Origin: Halobacterium jilantaiense
Lineage (GTDB): Archaea > Halobacteriota > Halobacteria > Halobacteriales > Halobacteriaceae
NCBI RefSeq assembly: GCF_900110535.1
Contig: NZ_FOJA01000001.1
Coordinates: 124,001 to 188,000 of the forward strand
Length of the DNA stretch: 64,000 nt
Direction of reading: 5' to 3'
Under the pieces are notes generated by a model. The model was given only the letters and a program-made list of their open reading frames with translations. It did no database searches and was not told the origin of the DNA. A program made the position numbers and the translations under genes. Position 1 is the stretch's first letter, and every line of letters starts with the position of its first letter. Shown in pieces: positions 41,644 to 49,942 of this stretch.

Positions 41644-43032
41644 GTGAGTGCGGAGTACGGGGTAGTGACTGGGGAGGTGGCCGGGACGATACTCGTGACG
41701 GTGGACTCGCTGCGAGCCGACGCGCGGTCCAGAGCAGAGACGCCGACGCTCGACAGCCTCGCCGACCGCGGTACCGAGTTCGAGCACGCGTACGCGCACG
41801 GCAACTGGACGCCGTTTTCCTTCCCGAGCATCCTCGGCGGCAGCCACGTCTTCGAGGACGACGGCGCAATCGGCGTGGCGTCGCCGACGCTCGCTGACCG
41901 GCTCGCCGACGAGGGCGTGCGGACGGGCGGCTTCAACGCCGCCAACGGCTTCCTGACGACCCACTGGGACTACGACGACGGGTTCGACGAGTACGACGCG
42001 TTCACGGACACGAACTCCTGGCTCGGCCGCAAGCTCGCCGCGCACCCGACCGTCCAGGGCTGGCTGCAGGTCGGCGCGTCGCCGTTCCGGCGGCGGGACG
42101 ACGACCGGGAGCGCGTGGACGCCTCCCGGATGCTGGACGTCGAGGACCGCGCGGTCGAGTTCCTCGACGAGGCCGACGGCGGCGACCAGCCGTTCTTCCT
42201 CTGGCTGCACTACATGGACACCCACACGCCGTACGTGCCGGCTCCCCGACACCTCAAGGCGACCACCGAGCGCCGCGGGGCGATGCTCGGGATGCTGTAC
42301 GCGCACCTCCGCGTCGGCCTCGGTGCGGGCGTCAGCGACGGGACGGCGGCGGAACTCCACACGCTGTACGACGCGACGGTGCGGCAGGTCGACGGCAGTA
42401 TCGAGCGCGTGCTGGACGCGCTCGGGGAGCGCCGGGACGACACGATGGTCGTGGTGGCGGGCGACCACGGCGAGGAGTTCCTCGAACACGGCCACCTCGC
42501 CCACTACCCGAAGCTCTACGACGAGCTCGCTCACGTCCCCCTGATTGTCGACCACCCCGAGGGCGCTGGCGGGAACGTCTCGACAGCCGTGGGGCTCGCG
42601 GACGTGCCTGCGACCGTGCTGGACGCGATGGGCGCGTCGACCGAGGGGTTCAACGGCGAGAGCGTTCTGGACGCCGTCGTGAGCGGCGAGGAGCCCGACC
42701 GCGAGCCGGTCACGTCCATCGCGGTCCGCGGCGACTCCGTGACCCAGCAGCCGATTCCGCGGCGGCTGGCGGACGGTCGGCCGCTCGTGAGCGCGCGCGA
42801 CGACCGCTGGACGTACATCTTCGACCCGGAGCGCGACGACCACGAGCTCTACGACCGGGAGCGCGACCCCGGCGAGCAGGAGGACGTCTATCCGGAGAGC
42901 CGTGCGCCCCTCGACGCCCTGGTGTCGGCGGCCCACGACCGTCTGGACGCGCTCGGCGGGAACGGCGACGACGGCGAGGGCGACGCGCCCGACGATGTCG
43001 AACGACAGCTCGCCGCGCTCGGCTACCGCTGA
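41644..43032 (+). CDS. Sulfatase/alkaline phosphatase-fold hydrolase without the formylglycine motif
   Basis: This 462-residue protein has the alkaline phosphatase-superfamily metal sites: LVTVDSLRADARSRAETPTLDSLA near the N terminus, LWLHYMDTHTPYVPA in the middle, and VVVAGDHGEEFLEHGHLAHY with YDELAHVPLIV. The nucleophile position reads GNWTPFSFPSILGG and has no Cys/Ser-x-Pro-x-Arg, so formylglycine formation is not possible; a Thr or Ser may act instead, as in phosphoglycerol transferases. Substrate is unknown. The start is GTG 41644; GTG 41668 is an alternative, since the AT-rich AGTAAACGATAAAG box just upstream better fits the latter. Export signals are absent. Confidence 0.85.
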   Translation: MSAEYGVVTGEVAGTILVTVDSLRADARSRAETPTLDSLADRGTEFEHAYAHGNWTPFSFPSILGGSHVFEDDGAIGVASPTLADRLADEGVRTGGFNAANGFLTTHWDYDDGFDEYDAFTDTNSWLGRKLAAHPTVQGWLQVGASPFRRRDDDRERVDASRMLDVEDRAVEFLDEADGGDQPFFLWLHYMDTHTPYVPAPRHLKATTERRGAMLGMLYAHLRVGLGAGVSDGTAAELHTLYDATVRQVDGSIERVLDALGERRDDTMVVVAGDHGEEFLEHGHLAHYPKLYDELAHVPLIVDHPEGAGGNVSTAVGLADVPATVLDAMGASTEGFNGESVLDAVVSGEEPDREPVTSIAVRGDSVTQQPIPRRLADGRPLVSARDDRWTYIFDPERDDHELYDRERDPGEQEDVYPESRAPLDALVSAAHDRLDALGGNGDDGEGDAPDDVERQLAALGYR

Positions 43033-43096
43033 GGAGCGGGCTGCGCGCTACGCACACTGTTCACTCCGGTCCGCTGCTCCGATTCGGCCGTCGCCA

Positions 43097-43110
43097 ACCA
43101 AACGTATTTG
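43097..43110 (+). promoter_or_regulatory. Promoter of the first tandem acyl-CoA ligase
   Basis: The sequence ACCAAACGTATTTG begins 43 nt before ATG 43140. The same 14 bases recur at 44795, 40 nt before the second ligase gene, so BRE and TATA regions were copied along with the gene. Confidence 0.6.
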
Positions 43111-43139
43111 TCACGAACTATCGTGGTACTGTGTAACTC

Positions 43140-44696
43140 ATGACGAATCTCGTCACGAGCGTCCAGACTGTCGCCAGCGACCACCCCGACGAACCGGCCG
43201 TCGTCTACGAGGACACCGAAATCACGTACGGGGAGTTGTGGGCCCAGACCGGGCAGTTCGCGGCCGCGCTGCGAGAGGCGGGCGCGGAACCCGGGGACCG
43301 CGTCGCGGTCTACCTGCCGAACCTCCCGCAGTTCGTCGTCGCGTTCCACGGGGCGCTGCGCGCGGGGTGCGTGGTGGTGCCGATGAACCCCCAGTACAAG
43401 AGCCGGGAGATCAGCCACCTGCTCTCCGACTCCGGCGCAGAGACGGTCGTCGCGCTCGCCGACCTCGTGCCGTTCGTCGAGGAGGTCCGCGACGACACCG
43501 ACGTGGAGACTCTCGTCACGGTCGGCGGTGAGGCCGACGCCGGGACGCCGTTCCGCGAGTTCCTCACCGCGGGAGACGACGGTGTCGCGGAGCGTGCCGA
43601 CGACGACGTAGCGGTTCAGCCGTACACGTCGGGGACCACCGGGCAGCCGAAGGGCGTCCAGCTCACGCACCACAACCTCGCGTCGAACGCCAGCCAGTCC
43701 ATCGACATCATCCCGGACGGCATCGGCCCCGGCGACCGGCAACTGGGCGTGCTGCCGCTGTTCCACATCTACGGCATGACGGTCGTGATGAACGCGACCC
43801 TGTTCGGCGGCGGCGCGTACTACCCGGTCCCGGAGTGGGACGCCCAGACGGCGCTATCCCTCGTGGAGGACGCCGAACTCACGCTGATGCACGGCGTCCC
43901 CGCGATGTACAACGACGTCATCAACCAGCCGAACGCCGAGGACTTCGACCTCTCCTCGCTGCGGCTCTGCGGCGTCGGCGGGTCGGGCATCCCCGTCGAG
44001 GTGCTGCGGCGCTTCGAGGAGCTCTACCCGGTGAAAATCTACGAGGGGTACGGACTGACCGAAACCAGTCCCATCACGCACTTCAACAGCCCGAACTGGG
44101 GGCGGCGCGTCGGCTCCATCGGGAAGCCGCTGGAGGGCGTCCACGCGAGAGTGGTTACGGGCGACTTCGAGGAAGTCGCGCCGGTCGCGGAGGGTCCGGT
44201 CGACGAGGACGCGGTCGACACGGACGAGATTACGGGGGAACTCGTGGTCTCCGGCCCGAACGTCATGAAGGGGTACTCGGGACTCCCAGAAGCGAACCGC
44301 GAGGCGTTCACGGAGGCTGACGGGCAGAAGTGGTTCCACACCGGTGACCTCGGGTACCACGACGAGGACGGCTACTTCTACGTTGTCGACCGGAAGAAGC
44401 ACATGATCAACACCGCGGGCTACAACGTCTACCCCCGCGAAGTCGAGGAACTCCTCTTCGAGCACGAGGCCGTGGCCGACGCCGCGGTCGTCGGCATCCC
44501 GGACGACCGTCGCGGCGAGACGGTGAAAGCCTTCGTCGTCCCGACACCGGACGCCGACGTGACTGCCGACGAAATCAGGCAGTACTGTCTGGACAGCATG
44601 GCCGAGTACAAGCACCCGCGCGAGGTCGAGTTCGTCGACGAACTCCCGCGCACGACCACCGGGAAAGTCAAGAAACACGAACTCGTCGAGGAATAG
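43140..44696 (+). CDS. Long-chain-type acyl-CoA ligase, tandem copy 1
   Basis: This 518-residue AMP-forming ligase carries VQPYTSGTTGQPKGVQLTH (P-loop), YEGYGLTETSPITHFN, WFHTGDLGYHDEDGYFYVVDRKKHMINTAGYNVYPREVEE and the C-terminal RTTTGKVKKHELVEE with the acyl-adenylate Lys. It activates fatty acids to acyl-CoA. The next gene is a tandem paralog, about 80 percent identical by eye, with several DNA blocks identical over 80 or more bases. Each copy keeps its own promoter. Differences cluster in the acceptor-site region (residues 160-240), hinting at different chain lengths. Confidence 0.93.
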   Translation: MTNLVTSVQTVASDHPDEPAVVYEDTEITYGELWAQTGQFAAALREAGAEPGDRVAVYLPNLPQFVVAFHGALRAGCVVVPMNPQYKSREISHLLSDSGAETVVALADLVPFVEEVRDDTDVETLVTVGGEADAGTPFREFLTAGDDGVAERADDDVAVQPYTSGTTGQPKGVQLTHHNLASNASQSIDIIPDGIGPGDRQLGVLPLFHIYGMTVVMNATLFGGGAYYPVPEWDAQTALSLVEDAELTLMHGVPAMYNDVINQPNAEDFDLSSLRLCGVGGSGIPVEVLRRFEELYPVKIYEGYGLTETSPITHFNSPNWGRRVGSIGKPLEGVHARVVTGDFEEVAPVAEGPVDEDAVDTDEITGELVVSGPNVMKGYSGLPEANREAFTEADGQKWFHTGDLGYHDEDGYFYVVDRKKHMINTAGYNVYPREVEELLFEHEAVADAAVVGIPDDRRGETVKAFVVPTPDADVTADEIRQYCLDSMAEYKHPREVEFVDELPRTTTGKVKKHELVEE

Positions 44697-44794
44697 CCCG
44701 CTCGCGGGACGCTGGCCCGCGGGCTGCGGCCGCACCGCGACCCGATTGAACCACCGGCACGCGCCGGGGTGATACCGGCACCGTACCGGGGCTG

Positions 44795-44808
44795 ACCAAA
44801 CGTATTTG
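44795..44808 (+). promoter_or_regulatory. Promoter of the second tandem acyl-CoA ligase
   Basis: ACCAAACGTATTTG begins 40 nt before ATG 44835 and is identical to the element before the first ligase gene. Sequence between the box and the start codon has drifted in length and content, so the retained box is likely functional. Confidence 0.6.
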
Positions 44809-44834
44809 CGACAGACTATCCTGTACGATGGTGC

Positions 44835-46394
44835 ATGACGAATCTCGTCACGAACGTTCAGTCTTCTGTCGAGGCGCGTCCGGAAGCGCCAGCGGTCGTC
44901 TACGACGACCACGAGTTCTCGTACGAGGAGTTCTGGGCGCAGACCGGCCAGTTCGCGGCTGCGCTCCGGGACCGAGGCGTCGAGCCCGGCGAGCGAGTGG
45001 CGCTGTACCTGCCGAACCTCCCGCAGCTCGTGGCCGCGTTCCACGGGGCGCTGCGCGCGGGGTGTGTGGTGGTGCCGATGAACCCCCAGTACAAGAGCCG
45101 GGAGATCAGCCACCTGCTCTCCGACTCCGGGGCGACGACCGTCGTCGCGCTCGCGGATGTCGTACCGTTCGTCGAGGAGGTCCGCGACGACACCGACGTG
45201 GAGAACCTCGTCACGGTCGGCGGTGAGGCCGACGCCGGAACGCCGTTCCGCGAGTTCCTCGTCGAAGACGGCGATACCAGTGTCACGGAGCGCGCCGACG
45301 ACGACCTGGCGGTCCAGCCGTACACGTCGGGAACCACCGGCCAGCCGAAGGGCGTCCAGCTCACGCACCGCAACCTCGCGTCGAACGCCAAGCAGTCGAT
45401 GGACATCGTGCCCGACGGCCTCCAGCCGGAGGACCGCAAAATCGGCGTGTTGCCGCTGTTCCACATCTACGGCATGACCGTCGGGATGAACGCCGCGCTG
45501 TTCGGCGGGGCGACGTTCTACCCGCTGCCGGCCTGGGACGCAGAAGAGGCGCTGTCGCTCGTGGAGGACGCCGAGCTCACGCTGTTCGACGCCGTCCCCG
45601 CGATGTACAACGACATCGTGAACCAGCCGAACCCCGAGGACTTCGACCTGTCCACGCTCCGGCAGTGCACCGTCGGCGGGTCGGGCATCCCCATCGAGGT
45701 GCTGCGGCGCTTCGAGGAGATCTATCCCATCCGCATCGACGAAGGGTACGGGCTGACCGAGACCAGCCCCGTCACGCACTTCAACAGCCCGAACTGGGGG
45801 CGTCGCGTCGGCTCCATCGGGAAGACGCTGGAGGGCATCGACGCCCGCATCGTCACCGAGGACTTCGAGGAGATTGCGCCGGTCGACGAGGGCCCGGTCG
45901 ACGAAGCGGACTACGACATGGACGAGATTACGGGTGAACTCGTGGTCTCCGGCCCGAACGTGATGAAGGGCTATCTGGGGCTGCCCGAGGCGAACCGCGA
46001 GGCGTTCACGGAGGCCGACGGCAAGCGCTGGTTCCACACCGGCGACATCGGGTACCACGACGAGGACGGCTACTTCTACGTCGTGGACCGGAAGAAGCAC
46101 ATGATCAACACCGCGGGCTACAACGTCTACCCCCGCGAAGTCGAAGAGCTACTCTTCGAGCACGAAGCCGTGGCCGACGCCGCGGTCGTCGGCATCCCGG
46201 ACGAGCGACGCGGTGAGACCATCAAGGCGTTCGTGGTTCGGCGGCCAGACTCGGACGTGACTGCCGACGAGATTCGAGACTACTGCCTCGAGAGCATGGC
46301 CGAGTACAAGCACCCGCGCGAGGTCGAGTTCGTCGACGAACTCCCGCGCACGACCACCGGGAAGGTCCAGAAGTACGAACTCGTCGAAGAGTAG
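44835..46394 (+). CDS. Long-chain-type acyl-CoA ligase, tandem copy 2
   Basis: This 519-residue paralog has the same ligase motifs: VQPYTSGTTGQPKGVQLTH, DEGYGLTETSPVTHFN, FHTGDIGYHDEDGYFYVVDRKKHMI and RTTTGKVQKYELVEE. In the pocket region it differs from copy 1 (GMNAALFGGATFYPLPAWDAEE, LFDAVPAMYNDIVNQP versus VMNATLFGGGAYYPVPEWDAQT, LMHGVPAMYNDVINQP), consistent with altered acyl preference. The 138-base gap to copy 1 holds its own promoter. The recent duplication suggests a benefit from dose or from substrate range. Confidence 0.93.
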   Translation: MTNLVTNVQSSVEARPEAPAVVYDDHEFSYEEFWAQTGQFAAALRDRGVEPGERVALYLPNLPQLVAAFHGALRAGCVVVPMNPQYKSREISHLLSDSGATTVVALADVVPFVEEVRDDTDVENLVTVGGEADAGTPFREFLVEDGDTSVTERADDDLAVQPYTSGTTGQPKGVQLTHRNLASNAKQSMDIVPDGLQPEDRKIGVLPLFHIYGMTVGMNAALFGGATFYPLPAWDAEEALSLVEDAELTLFDAVPAMYNDIVNQPNPEDFDLSTLRQCTVGGSGIPIEVLRRFEEIYPIRIDEGYGLTETSPVTHFNSPNWGRRVGSIGKTLEGIDARIVTEDFEEIAPVDEGPVDEADYDMDEITGELVVSGPNVMKGYLGLPEANREAFTEADGKRWFHTGDIGYHDEDGYFYVVDRKKHMINTAGYNVYPREVEELLFEHEAVADAAVVGIPDERRGETIKAFVVRRPDSDVTADEIRDYCLESMAEYKHPREVEFVDELPRTTTGKVQKYELVEE

Positions 46395-46402
46395 CGAGCC
46401 AG

Positions 46403-47194
46403 TCAGAACCGTTCTCTGAGCCGGTCCGCGTCGCGGGCCTCGTGCCCGCAGAACACGTCCGCGCCCGTGCGGCGAGCGAGGTCGCGGACGCGCCGGCGGC
46501 TCTCCCGCCAGTCCGCCACTGACGAGAGGAGACTGGTCGCCATCGGTACGCCGTCCTCGTAGTTCTCGCGCTGGTAGGCCTCGTCGCCCGCGACGACGAC
46601 CGGGTCGTCGAGGTCGAGGTAGAGCCCGAGCAGTCCGGGCGTGTGCCCGGGAAGGTGGAGTAGGTCCAGTCCGGGGTAGAGCTGCCGGCGGTCGCGGTCC
46701 ACCGAGACGACCCGCCAGTTCAGGTCCCGGTCGAAGTCCGACTTGAGGTACGCGATAGACCCCGTGTCGGTGGTCGCACAGCGGTACGCGTACTCCAGTT
46801 CGCGCTCGTGGACGTACACCGGGGTGTCGGTGCCCGCGAAGTGTCGCAGCCCGCCGGCGTGGTCGAGGTGGAGGTGACTCGCCACGACCGCGTCGACGTC
46901 TCCGACTTCGTAGCCGGCCTCGTCGAGCGCGGTGGGGAGCGTGCGCTCGTCGGCGTCGGCGTGGTTGAACGCCGAGAAGAGCGGGGCGGGCCAGTAGCCG
47001 TCGCCGGCCTCTGGGTGGCTGCCGGTGTCCCAGAGCACGGTGCCCGCGGGGTGGTCGACGAGGACGTTGTAGACGGGACACTCGACGAGCGCGTGGTCGG
47101 GCGCGGGGTCGTCGACGGACGCCATCGTCGACGAGTCGAGCATGTACGCGCGGTCGGCGGTGATGGTGCCGCGGTCGAGGAAGTGGACGTCCAT
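46403..47194 (-). CDS. Metallo-beta-lactamase fold hydrolase, N-acyl homoserine lactonase-like
   Basis: This 263-residue protein has the HxHxDH motif in VASHLHLDHAGGLRHFAG, the HLPGHTPGLLGLYLDL His, VVAGDEAYQREN with the bridging Asp, and a final FCGHEARDADRL His. The overall layout (a long N-terminal lead-in VLWDTGSHPEAG, then the zinc site) is that of AiiA/AttM-like lactonases. A lactone, thioester or ester substrate is possible; quorum-signal cleavage is not shown. It converges with the second acyl-CoA ligase gene (8 bases apart). ATG 47194 is used. Confidence 0.88.
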   Translation of the reverse strand: MDVHFLDRGTITADRAYMLDSSTMASVDDPAPDHALVECPVYNVLVDHPAGTVLWDTGSHPEAGDGYWPAPLFSAFNHADADERTLPTALDEAGYEVGDVDAVVASHLHLDHAGGLRHFAGTDTPVYVHERELEYAYRCATTDTGSIAYLKSDFDRDLNWRVVSVDRDRRQLYPGLDLLHLPGHTPGLLGLYLDLDDPVVVAGDEAYQRENYEDGVPMATSLLSSVADWRESRRRVRDLARRTGADVFCGHEARDADRLRERF

Positions 47195-47247
47195 GCCGAC
47201 GGCATGGAGCCGCCGGGACAAAACTCCTGTTCCGAGTAGGGCGGTGG

Positions 47248-48078
47248 TCACGCCGCCAGAACCGGGATGGGGGTCACCGGGCAGAGCAGCGGCACGTTGC
47301 CGAGGAGATGCCGGAGGACGTGGACGTGTGCCAGGCCGACGGCGATAATCAGTCGGTCGGCGTCCGTGTCGTCGGCGACGAGGCGGAGGTTCTCGGCAAT
47401 CCTGAGGTTGCGCTCGTACCAGCCGGTGAGCAGCCGCGCCCCGACGTAGCGGTCCTCGGGGCCGCCGAACGCCCCGGCGAAGTGCGCGTGGTCGCTGGCC
47501 CGGAGGTGGGCCTCGCGGTTGCACCACGAGAGGAACTCCGGGACTGTGGTGTCACTCCAGGCCGGGACGTGGTCGGGGTGCTCCGGGACGAGTGCGTCGG
47601 GGAGCGCCTCGCTCGCGGCGTCGATCTGCGTCTGGAGCCACTCGTCGTCGACCTCCCGGTCGAGGTGGGTAGCCATATCCATCAGTGAGTCGACGGCGTG
47701 TACGCGCTCGCGGCCGAGACGGTCCGCGAGCCGGTAGCCGATCTGGACGACCTCGCTGTGGCAGGTCGCTTCCGGGTTGTCCGCTCCCGGTCGCGGGGAT
47801 TCGAACGTCGTCTGGTCGGCGTAGTCGCGCTCGCCGGTCCGGTAGTCGTCGTAGACGCTGTCTACGTGCTCCTAGTGGCGGTGGGAGCGCTCGACGCAGA
47901 CGCCGTCTGGTTCGAAGTCAGCGAGACGAGTCGCCAGAGTCTCGAACTCTCGCTGGCGGTCGTCGGAAAGGATACCCTCGACGCGAGGGCTGTCGAAGTG
48001 GCTCGTGCCGAGCAACAGCACGCGCGTCTGTTCGGGGTGGGGCGTCGGCCAGTCGCCGTGTTGGTGTGTCGGTGTCAC
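47248..48078 (-). pseudogene. DUF5694-like gene interrupted by an in-frame amber codon
   Basis: One reading frame from GTG 48078 to the stop at 47248 would encode about 276 residues, broken only by TAG at 47872-47874 (codon 69). Before it, RVLLLGTSHFDSPRVEGILSD and FEPDGVCVERSHRH match the N terminus of DUF5694 proteins (a TraB/ChaN-like group). After it the same frame continues EHVDSVYDDYRTGERDYADQ, then CHSEVVQIGYRLADRLG and AVDSLMDMATHLD, through to PLLCPVTPIPVL. No shift is seen, so a single C-to-T change (CAG to TAG) would explain it. Downstream codons could still be made from ATG 47682 as a 144-residue fragment. Confidence 0.7.
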
Positions 48079-48169
48079 CCTCGACCGGACGGCGTCACCG
48101 ACCGTAAATGTCTGTAGAATGCTACTTCTGTTGGAGGTGGAGTAGAACTCCGCTTCTATTCGGATTCTG

Positions 48170-49066
48170 TCACTCTCCGCGGACGTCGCCCACGTCGAGG
48201 TCCGCGTCGAAGACGAACGTCCGACGCTCGTCTCCCAGTGGAATGGGGAGCGCGATACGGACCGGGTCGTGGCTCTCGACGGTTCCCCGGCCCGTTCCGA
48301 GCCAGTCGTACTGCCACGTCGGCGTCTCGCGAACGTCGATACCGTGTTCGTAGTGGTAGGCCGCGACCCGAGGGTGCGAGAGCACCGCGGCCTGCACGGC
48401 GACGTTGAACCGCCCGCCGCAGCGGGGACAGTCGTGGAACACCATCCCCAGCAAGTCGCTGTCCGCGAGCCACTCGGGTGCGTCGTCGTCCTCCGCGTCC
48501 GCGAGGTGGAGCGTGCGCTCCGTCTCGTGGTAGCAGTTCCGGCAGACACCGGCGTCGTTCGCGGCGAACTGGATGTGGTTCCACCGGCCGACGAGCCCGG
48601 GGACCGCGTCGGCGTCGCTGCCCGCGAGCAGTCCCGGAGGCACGTCGGGGCTGGTGACGGACGCGGCACACTCCGTGCAGTCGATGCCGACGCCGTGGTC
48701 GCGGAACACCGCTTCGAGGTCACCGCCGCAGTCCAGACACTCGCCCTCGACCGGAACTGGGTCCATGTCCGCGTCCAGTGCGCTCGTGTAGCCGCCGGCG
48801 AGCACTGCGCCGACGAGCCGTTTCCCGGGCGGCAGTATCGCGTAGCCGTCGTCGCGTTTGGCGACGAACTGGCCCCGGAGCTCGCCGAGGTGATAGTTGA
48901 ACCGGCCGGGGTCGTCGACGCCGACCGCTTCCCGGAGGGCCGAGAACGCCATTGGCCCGTCGGCGCGCTGGAGTTCCCGGAGAATCGCGAACCGCGTCTC
49001 GTCGCTGACCAGCGAGAACGCCGCGTCCGCGGTCAGTCGCTCGGTACGCGGGTCGTCGTCGCTCAT
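48170..49066 (-). CDS. ArsR-like winged-helix transcriptional regulator with zinc-binding C domain
   Basis: This 298-residue protein starts with a winged helix (AFSLVSDETRFAILRELQRADGPMAFSALREAVG, then FNYHLGELRGQFVAKRDDGYAI), typical of haloarchaeal ArsR-like regulators. Its C-terminal part has Cys pairs that could bind zinc: GECLDCGGDL, IDCTECAAS, GVCRNCYHETE and HDCPRCGGRF. Such fusion proteins are widespread in haloarchaea, with the Cys domain perhaps serving as a sensor. It is divergent from the SDR gene at 49178 with a 111-base gap, so it may control that operon; this is a position-based guess. Confidence 0.85.
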   Translation of the reverse strand: MSDDDPRTERLTADAAFSLVSDETRFAILRELQRADGPMAFSALREAVGVDDPGRFNYHLGELRGQFVAKRDDGYAILPPGKRLVGAVLAGGYTSALDADMDPVPVEGECLDCGGDLEAVFRDHGVGIDCTECAASVTSPDVPPGLLAGSDADAVPGLVGRWNHIQFAANDAGVCRNCYHETERTLHLADAEDDDAPEWLADSDLLGMVFHDCPRCGGRFNVAVQAAVLSHPRVAAYHYEHGIDVRETPTWQYDWLGTGRGTVESHDPVRIALPIPLGDERRTFVFDADLDVGDVRGE

Positions 49067-49177
49067 AGTCGGTGTCAGGACGGGACCGTTCTTCAGCGTT
49101 CGGTCCGGCGACGAAACCCGCCGGGCGTTGCCAGTTGTTGACACAGTTTTATGCGGGGAGGCGGGGAAGTAGAGACC

Positions 49178-49942
49178 ATGCCAGACAGATTCTCGGTCTC
49201 CGGGACGGCAGTCGTCACCGGAGCGTCCAGCGGTATCGGCCGAGCCGTTGCAGAGCGCTTCGCCGCCGACGGGGCCGACGTCGTGGTGTGTTCGCGCGAA
49301 CAGGAGAACGTCGACCCGGTCGCCGAGGGCATCCGCGAGGACGGCGGCAGCGCGCTCGCCGTCGAGTGCGACGTCACCGACCGCGACGCCGTCGACGCGC
49401 TGATCGAGGCGACCGTCGAGGAGTTCGGCGGGCTGGACGTCCTCGTGAACAACGCGGGCGCGAGCTTCGTCGCGGGCTTCGACGACATCTCACCGAACGG
49501 CTGGGACACCATCATGGACGTCAACCTCGGCGGCACCTACCACTGCACGCACGCAGCCGCAGAACACCTGAAAGACGGTGGGGGTGCCGTGGTGAACGTC
49601 GCGAGCGTCGCGGGCCAGGAGGGCGCACCGTACATGAGCCACTACGCCGCCGCGAAGGCCGCCATCATCAACCTCACGCGGACGCTCGCCATCGAGTGGG
49701 CGGGCGACGACGTGCGCGTGAACTGCATCGCGCCCGGCTTCGTCGCCACGCCCGGGCTCGAAGCCCAGATGGGCGTCTCCGCCGACGATATCGAGCGCGA
49801 GGACGTGGACCGTCGCATCGGCGTCAGCGAGGAGATCGCGGACTCCGTCCGGTTCCTCGCGAGCCCCGCGGCGTCGTTCGTCGTGGGTGAGACGCTGACC
49901 GCTGGCGGCGTCCCGCAGGGCGAGGAGGTGCCGTCGCCGTGA
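49178..49942 (+). CDS. Short-chain dehydrogenase/reductase (SDR)
   Basis: This 254-residue classical SDR has the NAD(P) motif VVTGASSGIGRAVAERFAADG, LVNNAGASFVAGF, the catalytic YxxxK in SHYAAAKAAIINLTRTLAIEW preceded by the Ser strand NVASVAGQEG, and DVRVNCIAPGFVATPG. It oxidises or reduces an alcohol/ketone. The FabG-like features fit acyl-ACP or hydroxyacyl-CoA substrates, but nothing fixes this. The stop overlaps the start of the next gene (GTGA), so the two are translationally coupled. Confidence 0.93.
   Translation: MPDRFSVSGTAVVTGASSGIGRAVAERFAADGADVVVCSREQENVDPVAEGIREDGGSALAVECDVTDRDAVDALIEATVEEFGGLDVLVNNAGASFVAGFDDISPNGWDTIMDVNLGGTYHCTHAAAEHLKDGGGAVVNVASVAGQEGAPYMSHYAAAKAAIINLTRTLAIEWAGDDVRVNCIAPGFVATPGLEAQMGVSADDIEREDVDRRIGVSEEIADSVRFLASPAASFVVGETLTAGGVPQGEEVPSP

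Noticed and set aside
47872..47874. TAG as a pyrrolysine codon in the DUF5694 gene
   Set aside because: No pyrrolysine genes are visible in this window and DUF5694 has no known Pyl residue. A C-to-T nonsense mutation is simpler. The amber site is still reported as a finding.
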